Source of the DNA: Kryptolebias marmoratus | Lineage: Eukaryota; Chordata; Actinopteri; Cyprinodontiformes; Rivulidae | Assembly (NCBI RefSeq): GCF_001649575.2 | Contig: NC_051434.1 | Coordinates: 11,750,761 to 11,814,760, forward strand | Length of the DNA stretch: 64,000 nucleotides | Direction: 5' to 3' | Shown: in pieces, positions 30,370 through 43,800 of the stretch | Position numbering within the stretch: position 1 is the first letter of the stretch | Layout: each line of letters begins with the position of its first letter | The notes under the pieces: model-generated | The model's input: the letters and a program-made list of their open reading frames with translations, nothing else | Databases searched by the model: none | What the model was told of the DNA's origin: nothing | Made by a program: the position numbers and the translations under genes

Positions 30370-33219
30370 CTGCAGAACAAGAGCGACCAGAGAGAAGAGA
30401 CAGAAAAATGCAGGATATATTAGTCAAGAATTAAAACAACTTCTTTTAGGAGAAGTTTGACAGTATCGCACACAACTGATGAAATAACAGACGCAGAAGA
30501 GATAAACACGTCTGAAAAAGGTGTAAACTAGGAGCGCAGCCGGCCTGATGCAACAAATGTATTTGCTGAAGTAAAATAAAACCACTGAAGGTTTGCAGAA
30601 TGTGAGGCAAGCTTTTGAAATACTTCGACCGAACTGGTCAGATAAACACAGACGATCCGAATTTAAAAATATCTGGAGGTCGTGTTGCCAGGTTGGAAAG
30701 CATAAGTGTTATTCCTGGATTAAACCAGAGCACAGGTGATTCACGGGACACTCGGCTGCAGTCTTCAAGTAATGCCTGGATCATACAGACACTGAAAAAC
30801 GCAGAGCTCAACTTCTAACACCAACTGAAATGAACCCAAACAGGCAAATACGAGCTTAATTTGTGGCTTCGGACCTTTTTTTATCTCTGCGTGGTGCATT
30901 CACAGGTTAAGTCCAACTCTACATTGCATTGCTAATTTACTGAAATGTCAAAGTTGGACGAGTGGACTGGAAAGTCACAAACTTCACCGCTTTAATTCAG
31001 TTGACTCATTTCAATATACCAGGAGGGAAAAATTATTTGAGTTTCGCAGAACAAGAGTTGAGTTTGAAAGCTATTCTGGTCCCATTTACGGCGACAAAAG
31101 CGTCCCAGTAGTTTGAAAGCAGAAGGAATTCAGTATAAAGATCATAACATCGGATAAAATTAGCTTTCAGCTCTTTTGACAATTTAATGAAACCTTTAAA
31201 AGAAGTTGCGTAATGTTTTTGAGTCTACGGGTGAACGTTAAGTACGAATAAAATTAGTACATCACTTTTATTACCTTATTACAAGCTTTTCCACAGACTG
31301 TTATCTCAGAACTTTTCAGTAATAGAAACGCCAAGTAGATTAGAGTTATTTAACTCCTTTTCAAAGAGAAATTAAGTCCTAATTCAGCTGGAAGTACCCC
31401 TTTAATATTTAGCTTTGGCCCCTAACTGCACCCAATCAAAATGGCTAAAACATCAGCGTGTTTCTACAATCATCACGTTTCATTTGATTCAGTTTCAGGT
31501 CAGCACTTTGTTTCCTTTTCAGTGCATTTTCACCAAACCCTAATATTTCGTCTCTGAAGCTCTGTCTGACACAAACAACCCTTCAGACAAGTAAAAGCAT
31601 CGTCACCGTGACACATTGGTACAATAATTATTAGGGAAAAAAGGTGTCCCATCCTTATCTTGCTTAATATGGGGACAGCACTGACAAAAGTCGCCACTTT
31701 TATTATCTTTTAATTAGGCTGCTGAAGAGGTTTGAAGTCTCGGAAACAATAAACGAGCGCGCCTCCCGAGTACGTGCTTTCAAACGCCGAGCCCGTTTTC
31801 TGGAATCACCGGGCAGAGAAACTCAACATCAGTCAGGCTGTTATTACATTCGGCATGGAGCTAAAGCTAATTGCTTCCTGAAAAGTGAAACTACAGCAGA
31901 AGCGTCAAAGCGGAATAAAAGCATCTAGTTGACATTCACTTCGTCGTGAAGGAGAGAGGGAAGGAAATGCTCCAGTTTGATCTAAAGTTTGGTTTAAATA
32001 ATATTTCATATTGTGAATATGGATCAGGAGAAATGTCCCCCGAAACATTTTATTCTTCAGATGAAACTAGAAACAAAAATAATAATTGGAGCACGTAATG
32101 CTGCAGCTTTTATTCTAGGCTACTAACTCAACACGATACCATCCTGCATAATAAAATATAACATATAGAAGCCCAGGATGCACCAAGTTGACCAGAATTG
32201 GTTGATTTTACACCAATAAATGATCAGTGACCAACCGATCAGTCAGTGAATGCATCACAACAAATCTGGTGCTTTTCTGCCCTGTGAACACACCACTGCT
32301 ACGAAGCTAATCTGAGCTAACAGTAGCACATCTTTAGTGTAGGAGGCTAAAAAAAAACTAAGTGAGTGCTCACATTTCTTAAAGCTTTCCAGTGATGGAG
32401 AGAAAACTTGTTTTTTTTGCTGCTTGTTTTACTGTAAACGTTCTATGTCGAATTACAATTCAACAATTCCAGTCAGGGTTCAAATTCGGCCAAAACCTAG
32501 AAAAAAAGTCATATTCTGTGTGTTATTTAGAGTTCCTATAGAGAAAGTGGCATTGGCGAAACTCAAAAATGGCAGCTCAAAGCATTAGAAAAGTCAGAAT
32601 CAGCCTAGAAAAGTGATCTCTCGTTGCGTCGGATCACAGTGAGCCCAGTCATGTCCGTCTGATGAACTTATATCGGTCTTTTATTGGTCAGACCGCAAAC
32701 AGATCGACTCTCAAACAGGCTCGATGTCTCCAATTTTAAATTCAAATTCAATTCCCTAAAGCGCAGGAAAGCCCATGAATACTATTACTCTACTCCAACA
32801 TTCTTAATCCTGAGTTTATCCAAACTAATGACCGAAGTTAGAGGAGCAAACAGCCGAACTCGGAGGAAAAACCCTGTGGGTTCTCCACGATAAGCCTGAG
32901 GACCCACGATGGGCGAGCAGTCAAATTACTTATAAAAAGCAGCAGCGAGGCAAATCCGCTTCTGAACAGACGGCATCAGTCGTTCACCTTTTTAGCCCGT
33001 CTACACAGCTTTCTGCTGAAGAAGTTTGCTTACACACTTTTATTTCAATCAATAAAGCATATAAATAGTCTTGGACTAACTCCTGGGAGAACATTATAGA
33101 GCAGGAAGTCGTAAATGATTTATAGATTCTAATCCAGCGTGCATGAGTACATACAGAGCAAGTGTTTTAATGTGTGTATTCAACACACACAGCGCTTTGT
33201 ACATAAACTTCTGATTTAA

Positions 33220-33256
33220 AGATAGTATACCTAATAAAAGTGGTCTGGTGTTGTGT
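33220..33256. repeat. Possible DNA-transposon end fragment
   Basis: The string TATACCTAATAAAAGTGGTC followed by TGTGTGTGAG resembles a TIR-type end I recall from fish elements. No matching opposite end was found, so the call is weak. Confidence 0.25.
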
Positions 33257-36216
33257 GTGAGTCACCCCATAATAATCCACGTAGCCTTAATTCAAGGGGC
33301 CGTTCCTATGGCAGCTGCTGCATCAATGGCTTCAGATGTAGATGCGTTTTCTTTCCGAAACGAGTGGCATACTCAAGTCACATCTGTCACAACTCGACGA
33401 GAATGACTCATTCAAGCCTTCTGCTTTGAATTTCGCCGGCGAAATATGAATGAGTGCGCCCATTGAAAAGCAGATTGGTTTCATAATGCATGTTAAATAC
33501 TTCCTGAAGACCGGGTGACGCTCGGCGCATGTGGGGGATTGCAGGGTTGCGTTTCCTCATTTCCTCCCAGTTTTAAAACTCAAGCAGAAAACATATGGTT
33601 CCTCGACGAACAACGCTGGTCGGCGAATGCTGCGCTCACACAGACCGACGCCACGATTCCCCTCAGAAAGAGACGCGGGAAAGGAAACCAGGAAGTGTCT
33701 CGCAGCCGAGAAACAGCCTGCCAAGATGTTAGGCCGAGTCTTCGACCGTCAGGGGCTTCGGCGTCGTTCCGTTGCTTGGTTCACCACGTCGGCCCACAGT
33801 GAAGAGGATGGATTGCTGAGAATTTCTCAACAGATATTTACAGCGCCGAGAAGATAAATCCACGGACGGAACTTTGATTTGTGGTTTTGGAAACGTCCCC
33901 ACAACTAATGGACAGATTATTACAGAACCAGGAAAAAGACATTCGTTCTCCTCCCAAACTGAACCGCAAATATCTTATTATACATTAAGATCAAATCCAG
34001 GAGTCTTATGGATACTCCCTCTTGGTTTCAACACAAAAGAATCCAAATCCTTTTAGTATTTGAGAGTTAAAATTAGTTTGGGGGTATTCATGATTGGCAA
34101 CAACAAAAATAACTGCAGTTGTCTTGATGAGAGAACACAATGCAGTGCAACATAAAGAAATAGTAAAAATAAAAGAATAAATGCTTCTTTTTGGTGTTAA
34201 GCTGTGATTTATCTGTGTCCCGTTATCAAAGAAAAAGGACTTTATAGTGTCTGTTTACTCAATCTTACAAAAACGCATTAAAAAGTGTGAATGTTTGAAC
34301 AATCTCTAAATCCTTCAACATTTATGACATATTTGAACTAAAGAGCTTCCATCTACTTCAGCTGCATGAAATATCCTGATTTGGGTGTGAAAACAGGCTA
34401 TTCTCAGCCGTTACTGGTCCAGTATTGTTGCAACATTTGTCAACCAGCTACAGAGAAAATACAGCTTCAATTTAATGTTCAACTATAGACGTAAAACATG
34501 GCTGCAGCTTTACTATTAGTGCAAACAAAAGAAGTAATCAGTGTCCAGAAAACCAGCGACCGTCTCCTGACCATGCGTCCCTTGGTGCAATACTTACTGC
34601 ATTAGTCCACAAATGTTTGTACTAAAACTCAATGCTGTGCCTATTATTTTCCAATTTTACAGTATATTTTAATGGAGCCGCTGCCAAATGATGAGTGACT
34701 ATTTCATTAAGAAAAGCAAAAACCCCTGAGATAGATCCTAACCATCTCCTTTATAACTATTATTCTAGTTTTATTAGTTTAGTCTAGATTGGTTTCAGAA
34801 GGGACCTTGGTGGTTACGGTTTCTAGAAGAGGAAACAAAAAAATTGTCAGTGCTATAGAGCAGGTGTAGCGTGCAAGTCTGTCCTTTAAATGGTGCATTT
34901 TGACAGGAACAACGCTGGATTCCTGGTGCTTATTTGTGCGTTCATCTGTACGTTTTCAAAGAAAAATAAAGTCGGGAGAAAACCGTTTACTGTCGTGTGC
35001 AACTGTGGATCTTTGCTCAGTGACAGCATGCAGAGTTCAGACAAGCTTTTGCTTTAGTAATAAAAGAGAACGTCACTATGTTGCAGATATTGTTTACAGC
35101 CACCATTTAATTGAGGTGACAACTGTCAGTAAAAATGGGATACGGTGTCCTTAGTAATACAGAAAGGACATTTAAAAGACTTGAGAGCCCTAAGAAGCTA
35201 ACAAACAAACAAAAAATATATAATTTTCAGGCCGCTGTTGCTGTTTTTTCATTACGATGCAGTTTGCGTAGTGATTTCAACTGACCGGAACAGTTCCAGT
35301 CTCTGCAAGCACCAGGGAAATAAACAAAACTCTGCTTCGACCTTTTCAATTTTAACCACAGCGCAGTTTATACGGTTAAACACTGCAGTCATCACTCATA
35401 ATGTGCTGCTAATTAAAAACAGCATAAATAAATAAATTGGGGGAAAAAGAATGGTGAGTGTGAGGCAAAAAAACCCAACGAGCCCGCTGCCTTTTAATGC
35501 CAACCCGAGGGACGGTGTCATCTTAAAAATCAGCTGTTTAAAAGTTAAAACGCGATTAAAACAAGGAGAGGACGACGCTTCGGGGACTCGTAGAAGTGCG
35601 CAGCTCATATGCTCCAGTTGTGCCGTTTGAACTTTAATTGGTAAAACTTCCCGGTTTTATTGGTTGAAAATAGCGTCGAATTTAATGGCCAACCCCGTCT
35701 GAGGCTTCAGGAGGAATTCAGCCAGTTGTTTGTGTTCAGCGGTGAAAACCTTAAATAAGCTGTTATTATAAACTACAGGAAGGTCAGCTAACTCACACCT
35801 GATCCGCTCATTTCAGATTTGTGTGCAGATTCTGCACCAATGGTTGCAGACATTATGAAACTGGAGAATGGAGCAAGTTACAGAAAGAAGCAGCTATGTT
35901 AAATAAGATTAAATTAAATGTGACTGCAGCAGAAAAATAATTACAAATACCAATGTGGGTATGCTTAAACTAGCATTTAAGTCAAATTTACATTGGTGCA
36001 ATAAGAGATAAAATAATACCACAACTACCTAAGTTGTAAGACGTGAGAGGTCAGTTCAGGTAAAAGGATCGAGCATCTCTTTCTGACAGATGATTGGCTC
36101 CAGTAACAACAGAGTGAGTTTATATCTGGGAGCGTATTCTCAGCTTTTTGGTCGCCTGAAAGAGACTTGAGATGACTCAAACATGGACAGCCTTGAGGGT
36201 TATTGACTGCATCTCT

Positions 36217-36233
36217 ACACACACACACACACA
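36217..36233 (+). repeat. (CA)n microsatellite, short
   Basis: About eight CA units. A complementary (TG) tract lies 200 bp away at 36427-36442, so the pair could form an inverted repeat. Confidence 0.9.
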
Positions 36234-39004
36234 TCGCTCCGCTCTCAGCCGGGGTACGTCCCTTAAAAAACAGGCTCCACTCTAATTGGGAGACAAAGCG
36301 ACCCGACACACCAGCACACCCAACGAGCAGGTTGACGAGTGCTTCGCCGCTCGTTTGATCAACGTGTTTTTCCTGGAGCCGACACACCGAAAACAACTCG
36401 AAGCGGGGTTTTGTTTTTGTGTTTTCGTGTGTGTGTGTGTGTGGGGATGTGTGTATCCCTGTGTCTACGGTGAGCCCGGAGGTCTGCGCGTCAATTCCCA
36501 TTTCGTCACATTGACATCTCATCACAGCCACTTTCCTGTAAATGGAGGCGCGTTACGGAGCCAGCTGCTGTCAGAGCTCATCGTGTCAGAGCAGGTGATC
36601 TATATTCCGGCCCGGTTCGGCGTGGATGAGTAAAAAGTTTATTTTTCGCCTCCGCCGGGAGGCTGAAAGCAGCTCGTGAATCAAAACAATCCCCTTGGTT
36701 TTTTTTTACTTAAAATGGCCTACTTCATTGTTTACAGGACGGGGACTCGATGGCTTTGTTTCCCCACATCTGAAGCCTTGTGCTTCCGTCAGACGCTGAC
36801 AAGTCGCATTGTTGCGCTGCAGAATTCAATAAAAAACAGAAATTAAAAATGTGCAAGAACTATTAAGGCACTTCCTCCCTTTTTCCTTTCAGTTAAGACT
36901 ACAGTGATGCGCCGCACACAACAATATGCTGCCAAAACATTAAAATCACAAGACATATTCTAAGCTATGGATCAGGATCTATGCTTAACCGTAACACGCT
37001 TTTCAGTTTAAGTGGATATAAATCCTCGGGAGTAGAGAAAATATATAGTTACACATTGTGTTAGAAACTGGTGATCTGATCTGGTGCCAGAAGTCTGAAC
37101 TAAGGTACAAAACCATCAATAAGGAGCAGGGAGAGGAGAAAAGCCCTCTGATTTGTTGAGCCGGGCTCAGTTTCACCTTAATAATTCATGATGTGTTATG
37201 TGAAGGTCACATCCTCTGTAATATGAGGAGAGTGGGGTGAGGGGAGAAAAAAGGGGTGCTAAAGGTGAGAAATGAGAGGGAACATCAGAGGAAACGGGAG
37301 AAGGGAGTAAGCATGCTGGTGAAAAGGATTAAAGGGAGGTGCATACAGGCATTACACAGCATTTAAACAATATACAAAAGGTAAATAATTGAATGTGCAA
37401 CGAAAAATGGATGAAAAAAGAAAAACAGAGAAAAAAGGCCACACATGAAAGAAATCAAGAAAAAAAAGTAAAAGTAAAGAGCTGTGGATGTTGGAGAACC
37501 TATAAGTAAACTGAAGAGGTTATTAAAAATAAAAGACTGTCAAAGTCCTTCACAGGAGACAGCTGAATTACAGCCGGCTGGCCCTCTCACCAACTTAATG
37601 GTGACGGGGAAGAGAAGGAGACGATGATGGCGTGACCGACGACACTCGGTCCTGATAAAGACCTGAAAGCCTCGGTTAACACATTTATGGAGCCTCGCTC
37701 TTTATGACTCCAGACTGTCGGGGTTGGAATTACAGGTGACCTGATTTTAACCCGCTATATTTCTCCGACATTTAAGCCGTCACAGGCTGAGACGTCCAAC
37801 ATGTGGAAACCCTCTGACTCCAGACCAAAATAAAGGCTGCATTATTGCTGCCATGCCTTATTTACCCATTTAGATGTTTTTACTACATTTCTCAATTGTA
37901 AATAAGTCCGATTCCAACCGTTTTGACCAAAACAAAAATCCCCTTATTTAAAAAAATATATTGTTTTAAGTAAACTGTTGCATATTTAGTTTTTTCTGTT
38001 GTTTTTTTTTAACTAAGGAGGTTTTAGCTCATTAAATACTGGTTTAAAACTACCTGTTACAGATCGTGTCAGAAAGAAAAAGCTCAACTTCATACCTAAA
38101 ACTTTCAACAAACATTCATGCAGTTTTCTCCTTCCTGGGTGTGCCTGCGTTTGGTTTCGAGCCGCGTCGATTTCAGAGGAATCCCTTCTAGCTCTACATC
38201 TGATGCCTTCACAAAGGGGGGGCCCACCTTGCTGCAGGGGATCGACGGCAGGTTTGCATCATCCTTCATGTGAGAGCTGAGACAAAGGGCTGCCAACGCT
38301 GCGCCAAGGACCGAGAGCGACGGTCGCTTTGATCCCGACGCCTTTAAACTTCCACACTTCTGACATAACCCGATTACGTTACACCTTGTGCGGGCACGTA
38401 GAGACACACACACATCCTTTCAGCTCACGTACGGCAGATTACAGGATCCCAGACCCTCCCAGTCCTGCGAAACGGTCATAAAATAAATCTGCTTCAGTAC
38501 GTTGAGAGATGAAGGTATTTATTACCCCGTCACAGTTCTCCCCCAATCAAACTAAACTGTTTTTAAAGCTTCATTCTGTTTCAGATTTGCTGCTTTGTTT
38601 GCGACCATCGTCCTGCCGGGCGACCCACTTCGGGCTGATTCGGAGCTCGGACCGCCAGCCTGAGCGGTAGAACATTTTGGAGGGCGGAGATGTAAAAGGG
38701 TTGGGCTCGTGGCTTCAAAACAAGCCCAGATGATCAGCCCGCCAAAAGTGGGAAAAACTCAACCAAACATGGCTCTGCTGCGCCTTACGATCAAATCTCT
38801 TTATTTTAGTCTCGTCTGTCAAACAAATGGATTTCAAATTTGTTATCTTAGGTTCGCCTCAAACCACAGATGTGCTGTCATGCCATTTCTTTTTAACAAA
38901 TAAAAGTCTTTCTTGCAGTAACCCAACAAACAAGTCATACTTGTTGTTCAGTTTTCGTCCAATTGAAGTTTGCTGTCGTGAACTTGAATATTTAAAACGT
39001 TAAC

Positions 39005-39250
39005 TCAGGCCTGCAGGGTTTGGGATGGTGTTCTGCAACATCTCCGGGCATTGCACAGTCTGACCTCGGGATGAACTTGCTGGGACATCCACTCTCGTCT
39101 TCAAAGTGCCCCCCCCTTGAGAATGAGCATTCCCTTTGCAGAACTCCAAATGGTTGGGAAATGTCTTAAATCCTTAGATTGATGAGGAGCAACATCTGCC
39201 TCTCTAAGACCGCCGCCGCTGCTGTTCTTCTTCATTTGAACTTCATCTCA
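39005..39250 (-). mobile_element. Tc1/mariner transposase remnant (N-terminal part)
   Basis: On the + strand the segment carries GGTTTGGGATGGTGTTCTG, TCTGACCTCGGGATGAACTT, TTGCTGGGACATCCACTC, GCAGAACTCCAAATGGTTGG and AGATTGATGAGGAGCAACAT in the order of a fish Tc1 transposase gene read backwards, covering the DNA-binding N-terminal helix-turn-helix region. Frames are broken and no terminal repeats are visible. The identification rests on recalled family sequence. Confidence 0.55.
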
Positions 39251-40062
39251 AAAGTCCTGAAATACTCCAGTGATAAAAGCTGATGGAGTCACTACACTTA
39301 AAAGAATCTTAAAGCTCTTATGTCTACAACTAAGTCCGACAACCGCTAAGACAAAGGGCTGGAAAAAAACAACAACAACAAAAGAAGACGACAAAAGGAA
39401 ACAGGAAAGGTTGGGGTCACGATTTAAGAATCAACCGAAAAAGGAAGTGCAATGCAATAAGAAACTAAAAGATATGGTATACAGATGCAAAAAAAGAATA
39501 TCAGACCAAATTGTTTCCTCATAACAACAAAAGAAGGACAATAAGTTCAGTCTTGTTAGGTTTTGAATGTTGCATCCTGGTGACTCCTGCCAGGCACATG
39601 TGTCCCTCAGCAGGCCCTGTTTGTGTGAGAAACCAGCCCCAGTTCTCAAAACACCGCCGCAGCCAGGATATCCTGTCAAACGTCTGTGCCATCCGCACAC
39701 AAAAGCCCCCCCCCCGGCAATCAGCCGACCTTTCTCGTGCGGCGAAATCCGGCGCGCACCTCGCAGAAAACACAGGCAGGGCGAGAAATCCGAGGCAAAC
39801 AAGCGAGTCGGAAACAATCGGAGATACTCTGGATCGTGGTGTGCAAAACCAAGATAATCACAAGGTTGGGATTTTTAAACGACAAGGACAAAAAAGAAAA
39901 AGAGGACTCTTGCCAGTGAAAATATGAACAGCAGGCAAAAATTAAGCCCAAAGGCAAACATCTAATCCACAATGTGTAGTTGTAGTTGTGGGGATCCTCA
40001 TATTGCCAAGTTGTAACTTTCCAAAAAGTGTGCTCATTCTGTTGCAGGTCCAAAAGTAAACT

Positions 40063-40091
40063 ACACACACACGCACACACAAACACACACA
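40063..40091 (+). repeat. (CA)n microsatellite, interrupted
   Basis: A CA run with G and A interruptions. Confidence 0.9.
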
Positions 40092-40444
40092 CCACATTTC
40101 CAACCTCATAAGGTCTCAATCCTCAAATGTCCTACAACCCATATGATATTAACATTTTTTTCCCCCCTCTCTGGTTGAGATACAGAAAACACAGACAAGT
40201 CCCATTTTGGATCGTGCAAAAAAAAAAAAAAAAAAAAAGAGCACACCAAGTGCACACAAAGACTTCACCGCTTCAGAGAGAGAGCAAAACATCTGACCAC
40301 AGCCTCAGCGCCCACTGCAGAAGGAGGCAGGAGGCAGACAGGGGAGCAGAGTCTGCCACACCCTGAGGCCTACTGCATCCTGTGTAGCATGAAGAGTAAA
40401 AACACACACACACAAAAAAAAAAAAAAAATATATAACGACTCAC

Positions 40445-40821
40445 CCAAAAGGACTTGACAACCAGCAGAACTTTCAGCCTTTTTTCCGAGTCAACCTGCT
40501 TCCGGAGGATGTGAAGGAGAAGGACGAGGGAAGGAGCGTTCTCCGAGCGGCTCTCAGCCTGGCGAGGAGCTTTCAGCGTTAAAAAGCCATGAGCGAGAGC
40601 TTCGCAACTGTGTGCAACTTCGACCGAGGCAAAAAAAGAGCAACTAGGAGAGCTCTGAGCGACACAGAAGGAGGAAGTAGGCGTTTGTCAAGAAAAGAGG
40701 AAATAGGTTTGTCAGTTAAAAAAAAAAAAAAAAAGGCGGCAAATTTTAAAGATGAGGTGACTGCGAGCTGAAAGAGACGCCGAAGGACTCTGCAGTTCGA
40801 GTCCACATAGAAGGTTTTATC
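40445..40821 (-). promoter_or_regulatory. elmo1: Candidate elmo1 5' UTR exon / promoter region
   Basis: On the minus strand the segment ends with TTTTGG followed by a full GTGAGT donor at 40444-40439. It is less AT-rich than its surroundings and has no long ORF that looks conserved. On the + strand GAGGAAGTAG (40671-40680) and AAAAGAGGAAATAG (40693-40706) fit ETS/PU.1-type sites, plausible for a gene highly expressed in myeloid cells. An acceptor-like TTCTACAG at the right edge means it might instead be an internal UTR exon. GTGAGT occurs often by chance, so this is a weak call. Confidence 0.28.
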
Positions 40822-43800
40822 ACCTGTAGAAGGAAAAGACGAGAGTTGACCCGCTCTCGTGCAGGTTTCCCATCAGCGTTAATGACTGAGTGACAGCCTG
40901 ATTTCATTCATGCGCTCAAATAAATAAAAAATTTAAAAATGACCCCAGATATGACCAGATATTATCAACCAGCGTCGCTCACACTTCCACCTCCACCTCT
41001 AATTACCAGACTTGGAGCAGTCTATAACAGGCAGCGACGGAGTGACTCAGATGGTTTACGCTGTCACGATGATCACAAGGCCAAATTAAACATTCGCCGC
41101 TTGCCAACATGACGCGCTCCGTTTCAGACCGAGCGCTCCACAGTCCATCTGTGAAACTGACACAGGGGGAAAAAAAACAGATGTTTACTCCACCCAGGTT
41201 GAGGTCAGTTTTGGTTCGCGTGAGCCCCAGAGGAGCGGGGCCTAAGTTTACTTGCGGCTCAAACCCCCCGCCAGGGTTTTGTATGAAAAGAAAAGCGTCC
41301 AAGAAATCATTTCAACACGGCAACACGAGGGAAAAACAAACAAGACAGTGGAAGGATGTCATTCTCACACCGAAAGGCCTCGTTTTTGTTTTCTGCCGAG
41401 CAAAGAACACGCGAGGAACGAGATGGACCTGGGGGGTAAAAGTTGAGGCAGATAAAGAAGGAATTCATGCGTCACTTTCAACTCCTTGATCCGAGTGCTA
41501 AGATGAAATAAAAACCTGCATGATTTGGGTAGAAAACTGGAAAAAGTCACGATCCAGCCTGTCTCTGACACGCTGTCTCTATTGCTAAGGCTTGTATGGG
41601 GAAATTGCACAAACAAGCATTTCCCCTGTGTCACAGCTGACAATTCCTGGCGTCCAGGTGACATGGCAGTCCTTTAGGACTGTTTCCTCCGTTCAGTTGG
41701 CCTTATGCAGCCGGACAGGTCCGTGTCCCAGCTCTGCGGTCCAATCCAGGACAGCAGCTCATCAGCTCGAACCCTGTAGGAGCCTGAGAGAGTCGTAGCT
41801 CTGCTCATCGTAACCGGGCTTTTGTTTCGTTGTCTAAAATAGGGCCTGGTGCAACAATCCGTTACTCAGCTGAAAGTCGAGTTAAACTGGGTCATGCATG
41901 CGTGGCGTTGTTAACTCCCGGAGGCCGGGCCAGAGTTTACTTTGTTCAGTTTTCCCCTCACATGTTGGTTTGCTTTTGTTGCTTGGAGGCATCATGTCAA
42001 GTGATTGTTTTCTGAGGTTTAGCTTTGAAGAGAGGGTGAAGACCAAAAACCTTTTGTTTCTTTCCTTTAACTCGTAGAAATAATAACATAAAAAAAATCA
42101 ACGAGACAGTGCATTTTCTGTTGATCTTTTTTTTTGGTTTAAGCAGCACCCTTCACCTTTATTTTAATCCACTCTACTATCATGATGTTTGTTGCGACTT
42201 CAGCTTTTAGAAAAAGGAAATTATTTTGCCTTAGATCTGGCATGTTTAGTATGACATCCTAGCTAATACAGCCCATAACAGGTAAAACAAATAAAACAAA
42301 CTTGGCACAAAAGGAAATAAAACGTGTGTTTGGTTGATTATTTTTTGTTGTATCAATGCTTCTTGGCAATAAATCTTATACCACTGGAAGCCTGTTTATT
42401 TCCCCTTAAATGGCACCACATTTGTAAGGAGAATGAATCTGTGGAGTGTGTGGGCTGCACTCGTGAAAAACTTGTCAGATCTTGACAAACAGCTTATTCT
42501 GCTATTGATTCTTGTTTGGTGTTGTTTATTGTAATGGATGATGAAAGTCTGAAGAAACGAGACATATTTGGCAGTTTAACAATTTACTCCTTGAACAAAC
42601 AGGGGCTTCAGTAGCATGTGGAAGAACCATACACAGCCACAACAGCCTACCCCTCCTCCTCCTCACCCTGCTGTGGGACGGCGTCCCGTTCTCCAACCAG
42701 CTCCTGTTGTCAGTCAGTCAGCGTGGTTGTGTCGGTCACTCTGGAACAAACAACAGACTCCAGCTGATCCCACAGGTGATCAGTGGGGTCAAAGGTCAGG
42801 ACTGCAGGCAGGTCACTCCGGGAGGTTTGTCTCTGATGAACCCCACTCTGTCACCGTGGAGGATGAAGTTCAGTCCCAGGTGCTGACCATCAGGCAGCAG
42901 AAGCTCCAAACAAGAGTCAGCAGCAGAACAAGCTGCTCGGCAGAGAAGATCTGGAAAGTTTCTCATGGCGCAACTCACACGTATTTTCCCAACAATTGTG
43001 GCTCCTTTTAAGAGAAAATAAACTGGCTTTCCATAAGAATTACTGCCAAGAAGCGTTGTTAAAAAGAAATAGTTGACCAAACACAAATTTTCTTACCTTT
43101 AGTTCTATGTTTAATTAGACAAAAGTAAGCTACCTAAAACTAAACTAAAAAAGATGAATTGTGATGTCATTGCAACAAAAAAAAAACATTTTCTTTATAG
43201 AGAAAACATCTATTTTTTTGGTTATATTGAGCAAAACAAAGCACAGAATACAGGTGAACTACACTGAGGGAGATTTTAGAATATAATAAATATTTTATCA
43301 AGCACAGCCTTAAAAGTCAGTTACAAGATTTTAAAAAAAAAAAGCACAAAGAATGGGCTGGAAAAACAAAATCTTGCATTTTGCAGGAACGGTGATTTAG
43401 TGTTGAGTGTTTTATTTACAAGCCATGAAAACATGATATTTGTGCAGCTACAAGAAAGCAAAAAAATCACACGTTAAGTGCAATTTGGAGCGATATACGC
43501 TGATCTGAATTACAACCTGTGCAAATCTAGTTCAGATCACGCCCCCCTCATTTCTACTATTTGTGAGCTTTAAACATAAAGGAAGATGATAAACAAGAAT
43601 TTGCTCGCATTCGGGAAACTACAACCTGACTAATGATCAAAATATTTTTGTTTGTGCCGTTCAAGAGAGGCTGTTTATCATCAAGCTGTGGCTCTGACTG
43701 TGGCGTGCATTATGACCGCCTGCTTGTAACACGCTGGTATTTCAGGAAGGCAAGCTTATGGTTGCACTCGTTCCCTAAATTGGTCAGGATGAAATGTGTC

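Larger units (their letters stand above)
30370..40444 (-). other. 5' UTR intron of elmo1 or upstream DNA (about 10 kb)
   Basis: It lies between the acceptor at 30370 and a tentative first-exon donor at 40444. It contains a Tc1 fragment (39005-39250), (TG/CA)n tracts near 36217 and 36427, a (CA)n tract at 40063-40091 and otherwise unique AT-rich sequence. No coding exon on either strand could be supported. Confidence 0.6.

Noticed and set aside
36025..36531. A 168-codon minus-strand ORF
   Set aside because: It contains microsatellite-encoded runs (HTHTHTHE, VCVCV), has no recognisable domain and reads through apparently unique intronic DNA.
39431..39927. Overlapping ORFs of 84-138 codons on both strands
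   Set aside because: They are mutually overlapping, show no domain or splice signal, and coincide with a locally GC-rich stretch that keeps all frames open by chance.
42616..43011. A 131-codon + strand ORF with a Pro-rich start
   Set aside because: It lies over the Tc1 remnant, whose true coding strand is the opposite one.
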